A DNA stretch of 64,000 bases, from NCBI GenBank assembly GCA_021203205.1, contig JAJQBQ010000018.1:110033-174032 (forward strand). The letters are read 5' to 3'. This document shows positions 46,331 through 54,335 of this stretch, piece after piece (within the stretch, counting starts at the first letter, position 1; every line of letters begins with the position of its first letter). The stretch is from Lachnospiraceae bacterium. GTDB lineage: Bacteria > Bacillota > Clostridia > Lachnospirales > Lachnospiraceae. The position numbers and the translations under genes are program-made. The notes under the pieces were generated by a model that saw only the letters and a program-made list of their open reading frames with translations, was not told the DNA's origin and did not search any database.

Positions 46331-46530
46331 GCGTATGACGGGTCAGATAAGAGATCGCGGAACGGCAAAATGCTCCGGCAAAGGGGAGGTGAGAGAAACA
46401 TGCGTTTGGGAACGATGGCGAGCGGGGTTCGCCCCGGGTAGTTGAGAGCTGCCTGCCGGGGCAACTTCGGACAGCATGGTCGGAAGCGCCATTGGCCGAA
46501 AACCCGTTGGGCAAAGGCCGGAGCGCAGAC

Positions 46531-46690
46531 GGCCGGAAACGCGGTTAAGGCGGTATCGGGCAGGAATTTTCGCCGGGCGATAGCGACAAAAATGACGGTC
46601 AGAGCACCGTGGCCGGAAATGCTGTCAGGGTGGTTTGGATGAAAAGACTGCCGGGCGATAGCGGCGGGAAATATTTGCCGGGACGCCGTC
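46531..46690. repeat. 80-bp tandem duplication in the pilus leader
   Basis: GGCCGGAAAYGCKGTYARGG starts at 46531 and 46611; GCCGGGCGATAGCG follows 41 and 39 bp later respectively. Copies are diverged but clear. Confidence 0.65.
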
Positions 46691-46747
46691 CGTTGTGAGC
46701 CGTCATCGGCTCCGGCAGGCCCTCAGAAGTAACGGTAACCAGTAAAC

Positions 46748-46791
46748 GGTTTTACCTGGCCAGGGGAAAACATTCTGGGAGAGGTAAAACC
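46748..46791 (+). promoter_or_regulatory. Hairpin just upstream of the major pilin gene
   Basis: GGTTTTACCT pairs perfectly with AGGTAAAACC, with an inner CCAG/CTGG. It ends about 20 bp before the AAGGAG ribosome binding site. There is no T-run, so stability or translational control is more likely than termination. Confidence 0.5.
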
Positions 46792-46822
46792 CCGACAACT
46801 CATTAAAAAGGAGACCAGAAAA

Positions 46823-49800
46823 ATGAGGAAAATCAAAAAATTCGTCAGCATTTTGATGGTGTTGTGCATGGTATTCAGCCTGACGACATCCATCAGTGCG
46901 GCAAACAGTGGGACGACGACAGGGTCGATCACCATCAGCAATGCGACCATAGGCCAGAGATATTATGCCTATCGGTTGTTCGAGGCAACTTATGATTCGA
47001 CGGGAGCGACAGCTTACATCGCTACAGCTGCCCAGAAAGCGACGCTGGAAGCGGATGCGGACAATGTATTCGCATTCACCGATCTGAATGACGGCACGTA
47101 TCAGGTGACGATAGCCACGGATCCTGCTACCGGCAGCGCCTACACAAATTCGGAAGTAGTAGCATTTATCAAAAGCTATGCCGTTACGCTGAGCGGCGGC
47201 GTAGTCGCCTGCAACTTCCCGGGCGCAACTCTGCAGACAGGTACCAGTAACACCGGCATCGCGGACAACGTGGCTACCGCGTCTACGGTCGTTATCAACA
47301 ATGTTCCGCTGGGCTACTATTTCGTGACCAGCTCTCTGGGAGCAACCATTTCCCTGTCCACCACGGCGCCGAATGCCTCCATCGAGGACAAGAACACGGG
47401 AGAGCCGGACTGGGATAACGACGAGCCGGAGATCGACGACCCGATCAAGGACGTTCTGGATTCGAACGGAACCTCCATCGACGGCGAGAAGGTGCTGGTA
47501 AACGCTACCCTGACTTATCAGATCAGCTACACCAACGATTCCGAGATCGACGGCGTTGGCGTTGATCTGGATGAAGTAAAGGTATACGATGCGGCTCCGG
47601 ACGGAACGGAATATGTAGCCGGATCTATCGCGATTCAGGTGCTCGACAGTGCACAGAATGACATTACGAGCACACTTACGACCACAACGGATGATGCGAA
47701 CGGCTATCCGAACGGCGCTCTGACCTGGACGGTTGAGGATCTGCCGTACGGCGCGACGCTCATCGCGACCTTCAATGTTACCGTTTTAAGCTCCGCGCTT
47801 AATCTTACGAACAAGACTGTCGTAAACGGCGCGGATGTGGACGTAACCTACGGCGACCATACCTATGATCTTGAAACCAATATCGTAGAGAACCCGGTCG
47901 GCGAGGAAGGCGAACCGGTGAAGACCGTTACGGATGAAAGCAAATTGGAAATCGTGGGCAATGTAAAGCCAGGCGATGTGCTTACATATGAAATCACTTA
48001 CACGGTACCGCAGCCGGACAGCGGCAATACAATATCCTATGTGATTATCACGGATGCTCCGCCCACCGGCACCATGTATGTGGTCGGCAGTGCGGCAGGA
48101 ACGCTGAACGGAAACGCTATTTCCGCAGACTGCATCTCGATCGCAACAGATGGTACCATCACCTGGAATCTGACGAATCTGACCGCCGGCGATGAGATCG
48201 CCGTATCGTTCCGGGTAACCGTGACCGAGGAAGCGCTGACCATCACGGACAGCACCGTGCTGAACCAGGCGACGGTTGTGATCCCGGATCATGAATACAC
48301 CACCAACGTTGTACAGACGCCGGTCGAGACGGAAGAGGACGAGCCGGAAATCGACGAGCCGGTGAAGGATGTCCTGGATTCGAACGGAACCTCCATCGAC
48401 GGCGAAAAGGTACAGGTTGCTGACGTCCTGACTTACCAGATCAGCTACACCAACAACTCCGAAGTAGACGGCAGCGGCGTTGTGCTGAATGAAGTAAAGG
48501 TATATGATGCGGCTCCGGACGGAACGGAATATGTATCCGGTTCTATCGCGATCCAGGTGCTCGACAGCACACAGAATGACATTACGAGCACACTTACGAC
48601 TGTAACAGATGACACGAACGGTCTGACCTGGACGGTTGAGGATCTGCCGTACGGCGCGACGCTCATCGCGACCTTCGATGTTACCGTTTTGAGCTCCGCA
48701 CTGCAGCTTACGAACAAGACTGTCGAAAACGGCGCGGATGTGGACGTGACCTACGGCGAACATGTATATGAACTTGAAACCAATATTGTAGAAAACCCGG
48801 TCGACGAGGGCGGCACCCCGGACAAGGAAGTAAAGGATAACACCGGCGAATCCATTAACAAGGATGCGGTTAAGGTTGGCGACATCCTGACTTATGAAAT
48901 CACTTATACGGTTCCGTATCCGGCAGCGGGCGAGACACTCAGCACACTGACCATCGTTGACGCACCGCCGACAGGCACCGCGTATGTAGAGGGCACAGCG
49001 GCCGGTACCGTGAACGGCACAGCCATTGCTTCCGACCACATTGACGTTGCCACAGACGGCACCATCACCTGGACGGTGAATGACGGCACAGGAAATGACA
49101 TCACCCTGACCGGCGGCGAGACCGTAGTTGTTACGTTCAAGGTCGTCGTGACACAGGATGCTCTGACCGAAGAGACCGTGGACAACCAGGCCGTAGTTAA
49201 GATCGGCGACAACGAATACTATACCAACATCGTAAAGAACCCCGTTCCGGGCGAAGAAGAAGAATTTGGTAAGGTGATCGTGAACGACGACGGAACCCTG
49301 ACGACGGTTTCCACCGGTGCTTTCGGCGACACCGTGACCTTCGATGTCAGTATCGACGCGGTCAACAGCGTTGCGAACGATGCCGGCACGGATGCAAACA
49401 ATGACGGCGTTGTGGATCCGGTGCAGGTAAGCGCATATTACATTTACGATAAGATGGCTTCAGGCCTGACCCTGGACGAGGACAGCTTTACATTCACGAT
49501 CGGCGCAACGACCTATGCTGTGGAAGAGGACAAAACACAGACATATACCGACGTTACGGTTTACATCGCTACCACAGTGGATGCGAACAGCAACACGGTG
49601 ACCGTTGCCACCATCTATGTGAGCACGGATTCCGAGGGCTGCACGATCATTGCTGCGACGATCCCGTGGGTGGATGCCGACAAGAATGCGCTTTACGCAA
49701 ATTGTGAAGTACACCTGACCTACAGTGCGACCATTAACACCAGTGCAAATATTGCAGGCACCGGCAACCTGAACCGGTCCTTACACGACTATTCTACCGT

Positions 49801-50605
49801 AGATAACACAGACCCGGAGGAACCGGATCCGGATGATCCGAAGTACCCGGATCCGACTTCCGGCAGCGACCTGAACCATGTGACGGAAGAAGTGATCACC
49901 ACGACCTACACCTACGCTCTGGGCATCCAGAAGATCAACGAGACGACCGGTGAGGCACTTGAAGGGGCACAGTTCTCCGCGGTGGATGCGGGCGGCAATG
50001 CCATCTGGGCGGTACCGGTATTAGATTCGGATAACAACATCAGCTATTACAACTACACTTCGGATTCGAGTGTATCGGGTGCTACCTCTGCCTTTACCAC
50101 AAATGCCGACGGCCAGGTCATCATCAGGGGCGTGGACATCGGAACCTACACCTTTAACGAGACAAAGGCTCCGAACGGCTATGTCCTGTCGGATGAGGAC
50201 TATGTGGTAACGGCGCAGATGGATTCTTCCAGCACCACCTACAACACCACGTCCATTACATGGACAAGATATTTTGAAGAAGTTACAGAGTCCGAGTGGG
50301 ACAGCATCGAGACGGTGTACACGGCAGACAGCGGCAAGTTCACGGAGGCTGTGAAGCCGAGCACCTACACGGCAGGCTACTACAAGCTGGTTGATTCTAC
50401 GACGGCGACATCGTCGGCGCAGACAGAGACGACGACTTACACGTTTGACGTAAATGCCACAAGCATGGTCATCGAGAATGCGGTCGGCAACATGCTTCCG
50501 AGCACCGGCGGCATCGGTACCACCATCTTCTATGTGGCAGGTACTCTGCTGATCCTGTGTGCGGCTGTGCTCCTGATCGTGAGGAGACGCATGAAGAAAG
50601 CGTAA
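46823..50605 (+). CDS. Large pilin / LPxTG surface protein with DUF11-like and SpaA-type domains
   Basis: A 1260-residue protein. A signal peptide (VSILMVLCMVFSLTTSIS, about residues 1-27) is followed by an N-terminal pilin-like domain (28-190). Three DUF11-like beta domains run to about 800, the first and third of which are near copies of each other. A fimbrial isopeptide-type domain lies at about 814-1000 (ITLTEEE-free, FGDTVTFDVSIDAVNSV). A SpaA/Cna-B domain starts near 1030 (LGIQKINETTGEALEGAQFS) with E-box FNETKAPNGY. The sorting signal is LPSTGG near 1224, a membrane span and RRRMKKA. It would be joined into a pilus by the class C sortases downstream. Ribosome binding site AAAAGGAG. Probably the major pilin of the operon; binding partner unknown. 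Confidence 0.88.
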   Translation: MRKIKKFVSILMVLCMVFSLTTSISAANSGTTTGSITISNATIGQRYYAYRLFEATYDSTGATAYIATAAQKATLEADADNVFAFTDLNDGTYQVTIATDPATGSAYTNSEVVAFIKSYAVTLSGGVVACNFPGATLQTGTSNTGIADNVATASTVVINNVPLGYYFVTSSLGATISLSTTAPNASIEDKNTGEPDWDNDEPEIDDPIKDVLDSNGTSIDGEKVLVNATLTYQISYTNDSEIDGVGVDLDEVKVYDAAPDGTEYVAGSIAIQVLDSAQNDITSTLTTTTDDANGYPNGALTWTVEDLPYGATLIATFNVTVLSSALNLTNKTVVNGADVDVTYGDHTYDLETNIVENPVGEEGEPVKTVTDESKLEIVGNVKPGDVLTYEITYTVPQPDSGNTISYVIITDAPPTGTMYVVGSAAGTLNGNAISADCISIATDGTITWNLTNLTAGDEIAVSFRVTVTEEALTITDSTVLNQATVVIPDHEYTTNVVQTPVETEEDEPEIDEPVKDVLDSNGTSIDGEKVQVADVLTYQISYTNNSEVDGSGVVLNEVKVYDAAPDGTEYVSGSIAIQVLDSTQNDITSTLTTVTDDTNGLTWTVEDLPYGATLIATFDVTVLSSALQLTNKTVENGADVDVTYGEHVYELETNIVENPVDEGGTPDKEVKDNTGESINKDAVKVGDILTYEITYTVPYPAAGETLSTLTIVDAPPTGTAYVEGTAAGTVNGTAIASDHIDVATDGTITWTVNDGTGNDITLTGGETVVVTFKVVVTQDALTEETVDNQAVVKIGDNEYYTNIVKNPVPGEEEEFGKVIVNDDGTLTTVSTGAFGDTVTFDVSIDAVNSVANDAGTDANNDGVVDPVQVSAYYIYDKMASGLTLDEDSFTFTIGATTYAVEEDKTQTYTDVTVYIATTVDANSNTVTVATIYVSTDSEGCTIIAATIPWVDADKNALYANCEVHLTYSATINTSANIAGTGNLNRSLHDYSTVDNTDPEEPDPDDPKYPDPTSGSDLNHVTEEVITTTYTYALGIQKINETTGEALEGAQFSAVDAGGNAIWAVPVLDSDNNISYYNYTSDSSVSGATSAFTTNADGQVIIRGVDIGTYTFNETKAPNGYVLSDEDYVVTAQMDSSSTTYNTTSITWTRYFEEVTESEWDSIETVYTADSGKFTEAVKPSTYTAGYYKLVDSTTATSSAQTETTTYTFDVNATSMVIENAVGNMLPSTGGIGTTIFYVAGTLLILCAAVLLIVRRRMKKA
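47420..48813 (+). repeat. Two near-identical coding repeats of about 480 bp inside the pilin gene
   Basis: Copy 1 is 47420-47910, copy 2 48338-48813. Both encode KDVLDSNGTSIDGEKV, VKVYDAAPDGTEYV and LTWTVEDLPYGATLIATF. A diverged third domain lies between them (47911-48337). Recombination between copies would remove about 918 bp in frame. Confidence 0.85.
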
Positions 50606-50671
50606 AAGGATACAGAGAAAGCGGGAGGCTCCCTCCGGGGAAGCAGAAAATTACTGCATGGTTCTCCTGCG

Positions 50672-50841
50672 GATGCCGCGAAGCGGCCATGTGAGGTTGA
50701 ACGAAAGAGATACTTCTTCCATGACATGCGGACATGTTGTGGAAGAAGTAATTGCAGATGCCGCGAAGCGGCCATGTGAGGTTGAATGAAAGAGATACTT
50801 CTTCCATGACATGCGAACATGTTGTGGAAGAAGTAATTGAA
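50672..50841 (+). repeat. 85-bp tandem duplication spanning a hairpin and the sortase start
   Basis: Units 50672-50756 and 50757-50841 are almost identical. Each has GATGCCGCGAAGCGGCC and a long stem CTTCTTCCA / TGGAAGAAG containing an ATG. The second ATG (50806) starts the sortase; the first (50720) opens a 22-codon frame with the same beginning (MTC.HVVEEVI). Confidence 0.9.
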
Positions 50842-51792
50842 AACGGGACGGATGAGAAAAATGAAAAAGGGCAGAAGGGGGCGGAAGTGATCAGGGCTCA
50901 GGAGAAGAAGAGACGACCGAAAAGAAGAGACAGGTTGTGGAACGTTATCCTGGTTTTGATGCTCATCGCGGGGCTGGTCATTGCCCTTTACCCAACTGTC
51001 AGCAACTGGTGGAATACAAGGCTTCAGCAGAGGGTCATCGCCTCCTATACCACGGCAGTGCAGGAGCTTGCCGGGGAAGATTATTCCGAGTATGTCGGGG
51101 AGGCGCAGGCGTATAATGAAGCGGTCGCCGCGATCGGATCTGCGAAGTCTCTGACTTCCCCGCAGCTGGCAGGAGATGAGTATTGGGATCTGCTGGATAT
51201 CACCGGAACGGGTGTGATGGGCTATGTCACCATCGAGAAGATCAGCGTGCAGATACCCATATACCACGGAACGGATTCGGAAGTGCTGAAAAAAGGTGCC
51301 GGGCACCTGCAGGGTAGCAGTCTTCCGATCGGGGGCGAGAGCACCCACGCGGTGATCCTTGCGCACCGGGGCCTGCCCGGGTCCAGCCTGTTCACGGATC
51401 TGGACAAACTGGAGGTGGGAGACACCTTCACGGTCACAGTTCTGGATCAGGTATTAACTTATGAAATAGATCAGATCGTTACAGTCCTCCCGGACGAACT
51501 GGAGGAACTATACATAGAAGAAGGAAAAGATTACTGTACCCTGATGACCTGCACACCCTACGGGATCAACAGCCACAGGCTGTTAGTGCGGGGCGTCCGG
51601 GTGGAAAATGCCGGGGATTCCGGCCTTCAGGCGGATGCGGAGACGGATCAGACGAATCAGTCGGATTATCCGTTTGCGGCATCCTTGATTGCCTTGCTTC
51701 TGCTGCCGATTCTGCTGATTTTGGCGATTCTGCTGATCAGGCTGTTTGCAGTTGCGCGGCGGAAGAAGAAACAGGAGGCGAGAGATCAATGA
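50806..51792 (+). CDS. Class C (pilin-polymerising) sortase
   Basis: A 328-residue protein with two membrane spans: VILVLMLIAGLVIALYPTVS near the N-terminus and SLIALLLLPILLILAILLIR near the end, the usual class C topology. Catalytic residues: His in AVILAHRGLPGSSLF, Cys in YCTLMTCTPYGINSHR, Arg in RLLVRGVRV. A lid-like segment precedes the core. The start at 50806 lies inside the second copy of an 85-bp duplication and has only a weak ribosome binding site, with the ATG inside a hairpin stem, so expression may be low or controlled. It would link pilin subunits on the cell surface. Confidence 0.9.
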   Translation: MTCEHVVEEVIENGTDEKNEKGQKGAEVIRAQEKKRRPKRRDRLWNVILVLMLIAGLVIALYPTVSNWWNTRLQQRVIASYTTAVQELAGEDYSEYVGEAQAYNEAVAAIGSAKSLTSPQLAGDEYWDLLDITGTGVMGYVTIEKISVQIPIYHGTDSEVLKKGAGHLQGSSLPIGGESTHAVILAHRGLPGSSLFTDLDKLEVGDTFTVTVLDQVLTYEIDQIVTVLPDELEELYIEEGKDYCTLMTCTPYGINSHRLLVRGVRVENAGDSGLQADAETDQTNQSDYPFAASLIALLLLPILLILAILLIRLFAVARRKKKQEARDQ

Positions 51793-52622
51793 AGAAAATA
51801 GCAAAATTAGCTCGCTGTGCGACCGTGTTTTTGCTGTTTCTGGCGATGGTATCGGGGGCGGTCACGTCTGCGAAAGCGGCGGATGTGACAACTCTTGAGA
51901 CGGATCAGACCGGATCCGTCAGCCTGATACTGGAAGACAGCGAGGGTAAAGTTGTAACAAGCGGGGCGATCACACTTTATCAGGTGGCGGCGCTCTATCT
52001 CGATAACGGCAGTATGGCATACGCATATACGGATGCTTTTTCGGGCTGTACGGCGGAACCGGATGTCACGAACACCGCGCTGGCGGCGGAGCTGGCAGCT
52101 TATGCCGCGGAGAATGCGGTGAGCGGCACGACCGCGGCTGTCGGTGAAGACGGAAAAGTTTCGTTCGAGGATCTGGAGCTCGGTCTGTACCTGATCGTTC
52201 AGACGACGGATTCCGATGATTACGAGACCATCAATCCGTTTCTGGTAACGCTCCCGATGAAGGAAGACGGTGCGTGGGTGTACGCAGTGGACGCGAGTCC
52301 CAAGGTAGGTACTTTAACGGAAACCGAGACAGAGACCGCGCCGGAAGAAGAAACCGAGACAGAGACAACACCGGAAGAAGAGACCGAGACAGAGACCGCG
52401 CCGGAGGAAGAGACCGAGTCGGCGACCACGCCGGAAGAAGAGACGGAAACGGAAACGACCGCGGCGGTAACGACGTCGGATACGACAACACCGACGACAC
52501 TGCCGCAGACGGGACAGCTCAACTGGCCGATCCCGGTTTTGACGATCTGCGGTCTGATGCTGTTCCTTATGGGGTGGCGTTTAAGAATTGCTCCGGAAAA
52601 GCGGTGCAAAAATGCGCCGTAA
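51789..52622 (+). CDS. Small pilin with LPQTG sorting signal and Thr/Glu repeat stalk
   Basis: A 277-residue protein overlapping the sortase by ATGA. A signal peptide (VFLLFLAMVSGAVTSAKA) is followed by one compact pilin-like domain (about 35-170: GSVSLILEDSEGKVVTSGAI, LELGLYLIVQTTDSDDY). Then comes a stalk of tandem ten-residue units of the type PEEETETETT, about 4-5 copies (about 178-225). LPQTGQ, a membrane span and a basic tail end it. Probably a minor or basal subunit that anchors the pilus to the wall; the stalk would cross the peptidoglycan. Repeat number may vary between strains. Confidence 0.85.
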   Translation: MKKIAKLARCATVFLLFLAMVSGAVTSAKAADVTTLETDQTGSVSLILEDSEGKVVTSGAITLYQVAALYLDNGSMAYAYTDAFSGCTAEPDVTNTALAAELAAYAAENAVSGTTAAVGEDGKVSFEDLELGLYLIVQTTDSDDYETINPFLVTLPMKEDGAWVYAVDASPKVGTLTETETETAPEEETETETTPEEETETETAPEEETESATTPEEETETETTAAVTTSDTTTPTTLPQTGQLNWPIPVLTICGLMLFLMGWRLRIAPEKRCKNAP

Positions 52623-53277
52623 GGCCGGAGTTGTCTGCATGCTGTTGGGCGTGTGTCTGATGCTCGGTGCGCTGGGGCTTCTGGCCTACAACCGCTGGGA
52701 TGACATACGGGCCGGGCAGGACGCGGAGGATACCCTCAATGCGCTGAAAGAAGCCATGGAAGCATCGGAAAACGGCGACGGGACTGCAGACAAAACGGAC
52801 GAGGACGAGACCGATGAGACCGATGAGACAGACACAGAAAGCGAAAACGTCCACGGCAGCGAGATGGACACGATCGAGATAGACGGTTACGAATATATCG
52901 GTACGTTGTCCATTCCGGATATCAGCCTGGAGCTGCCGGTGATGGCGGAGTGGAGCTATAAGGGTCTCAAAAAAGCACCCGGCCTGTACAGCGGTTCCGT
53001 GTGGACGGATGACATGGTCATCTGCGGACACAATTATCAGCGTCACTTCGGAAACCTGAAATATCTGGAAGAAGGCGCCGCGGTCGTCTTTACGGATGTT
53101 AGCGGAAACGTGTTCAACTACCGGGTCGCCGAGGTCGGGATATTGAAGCCGACGGCCGTGGACGAGATGCTGGACCGGGAAACGGAAGACTGGGATCTGA
53201 CGCTGTTTACCTGTACCGTCGGCGGACGTACGCGCGTGACTGTCAGGTGCATGCGTACAGACGAATCAGAATCATAA
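52612..53277 (+). CDS. Sortase, small single-span type
   Basis: A 221-residue protein starting at 52612, overlapping the pilin stop by 11 bp. One N-terminal span (GVVCMLLGVCLMLGALGLLA), then an acidic Asp/Glu/Thr-rich segment (about 45-90). The sortase barrel has IGTLSIPDISLELPVMAEWS, catalytic His in VICGHNYQRHF, Cys in LTLFTCTVGGRTR and Arg after it (TRVTVRC). Without the C-terminal span it differs from the two class C enzymes and resembles class B/D housekeeping-type sortases found with clostridial pili. It may attach the finished pilus to the wall. Confidence 0.85.
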   Translation: MRRKAGVVCMLLGVCLMLGALGLLAYNRWDDIRAGQDAEDTLNALKEAMEASENGDGTADKTDEDETDETDETDTESENVHGSEMDTIEIDGYEYIGTLSIPDISLELPVMAEWSYKGLKKAPGLYSGSVWTDDMVICGHNYQRHFGNLKYLEEGAAVVFTDVSGNVFNYRVAEVGILKPTAVDEMLDRETEDWDLTLFTCTVGGRTRVTVRCMRTDESES

Positions 53278-53301
53278 TAAATTGAAAGAAGACGGGAAAT
53301 A

Positions 53302-54270
53302 TTGAAAAGAAAGCGGGCGGAGAACAGAGAAAAGCGGAGAAAAGATCACGGAAAATGGTTTACATTCGTGGCTGTCCTGCTGGGTCTGACAGGCATAGCC
53401 GTACTGTTCTATCCAACGGTTTCAAATATGTGGAACACTTACCTTCAGAGTCAGGTCATAAACAGCTATCAGACATCGGCGGAAGCGCTGGTGGCCGAAG
53501 GAAAAGCGGACTATTCCGAGGAGTGGGAGAGGGCGTACGCATACAATTCTTCGATACAAACCTCAACGGTAACTTCGCTGCCGGACTCGTTCGACGATAC
53601 AGAAACCGTGAATCCGGGGGATGAATATATGGATTGCCTGAATCTGACAGGCGACGGTATCATGGGTTATATATCCATCCCGAAAATAAATCTCAGAATC
53701 CCGATTTACCACACGACAGAGGACGATGTGCTCCAAAAAGGCGTGGGACATCTGGTGGGAAGTTCCCTCCCGGTGGGCGGGGAAAGCACCCACGCGGTGC
53801 TTGCAGGGCACTGCGGGCTCCCCAGTTCCACATTGTTTACGGATCTGGAGTATCTGGAAGTGGGAGATCATTTCTACCTGTATATTCTGGATGATATCCT
53901 TGCGTATGAGGTGGAAGAGATCCTTGTGGTGGAGCCGGATGATACGGAAAGTCTCCTGGTTCAGGAGGGCCGTGACCTGGTGACGCTGGTCACCTGCACA
54001 CCCTACGGTGTCAACACGGAACGTCTGCTGGTTCGGGGATGTCGGGTAGAGTATTCGGAAGAGACAGCCGGGGAAGAGGCGGAAACGCCGTCGGTAAACA
54101 TGTTTGTTCGTCACATCCGCTGGACCGTGGCGGGGCTGGCCTGTCTGGCAGTTGCGCTGCCGATCTTACTGTGGATGCTTTTACGAGAGAAAAAGCGGCG
54201 AAGGAGAAAATCTGCGGACGACTCATCAAAAAGTGAGCCGGAGGAGAGAGGACCCGACGCATTTACATAG
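53302..54270 (+). CDS. Second class C sortase
   Basis: A 322-residue protein, probably starting at TTG 53302 (MKRKRAENREKRRKDHGKWF); no ATG fits better. An N-terminal span has TFVAVLLGLTGIAVLFYPTV and a C-terminal one VAGLACLAVALPILLWMLLR. Catalytic His is in AVLAGHCGLPSSTLF, Cys in LVTLVTCTPYGVNTER, Arg in RLLVRGCRV. It is a clear paralogue of 50806-51792, also with the YPTVSN.WN block after the first span. Two pilin sortases in one operon often handle different subunits. The TTG start and modest binding site suggest weaker translation. Confidence 0.88.
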   Translation: MKRKRAENREKRRKDHGKWFTFVAVLLGLTGIAVLFYPTVSNMWNTYLQSQVINSYQTSAEALVAEGKADYSEEWERAYAYNSSIQTSTVTSLPDSFDDTETVNPGDEYMDCLNLTGDGIMGYISIPKINLRIPIYHTTEDDVLQKGVGHLVGSSLPVGGESTHAVLAGHCGLPSSTLFTDLEYLEVGDHFYLYILDDILAYEVEEILVVEPDDTESLLVQEGRDLVTLVTCTPYGVNTERLLVRGCRVEYSEETAGEEAETPSVNMFVRHIRWTVAGLACLAVALPILLWMLLREKKRRRRKSADDSSKSEPEERGPDAFT

Positions 54271-54335
54271 ATGACAAACAGGAGATAACTGAGAACTCCC
54301 ATAAGCAGTAAATGGAGGAAAGAGAGGTGCTGTAC

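Larger units (their letters stand above)
46331..46822. other. Long repeat-rich leader of the pilus operon
   Basis: No convincing gene, although AGGGGAGGTGAG precedes a 13-codon frame starting at ATG 46400. It is GC-rich. It contains two tandem copies of an 80-bp unit (46531-46610 and 46611-about 46690), each with GGCCGGAAAYGC and GCCGGGCGATAGCG. A hairpin follows at 46748-46791. Confidence 0.6.

Noticed and set aside
46331..46822. c-di-GMP-I riboswitch in the pilus leader
   Set aside because: GC-rich repeats such as GGCAAAGGCCGGAG superficially resemble it, but the conserved GGGCAAACC / GGACGCAAAGCC arrangement is absent.
47786..49039. 417-codon open frame on the minus strand inside the pilin gene
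   Set aside because: It is antisense to a clearly coding, repeat-bearing pilin and its composition (Arg/Val/His-rich) follows from the codon pattern of the opposite strand.
52220..52609. Val/Ser-rich frame on the minus strand opposite the small pilin
   Set aside because: It mirrors the Glu/Thr repeat codons of the pilin stalk and has no start signal.
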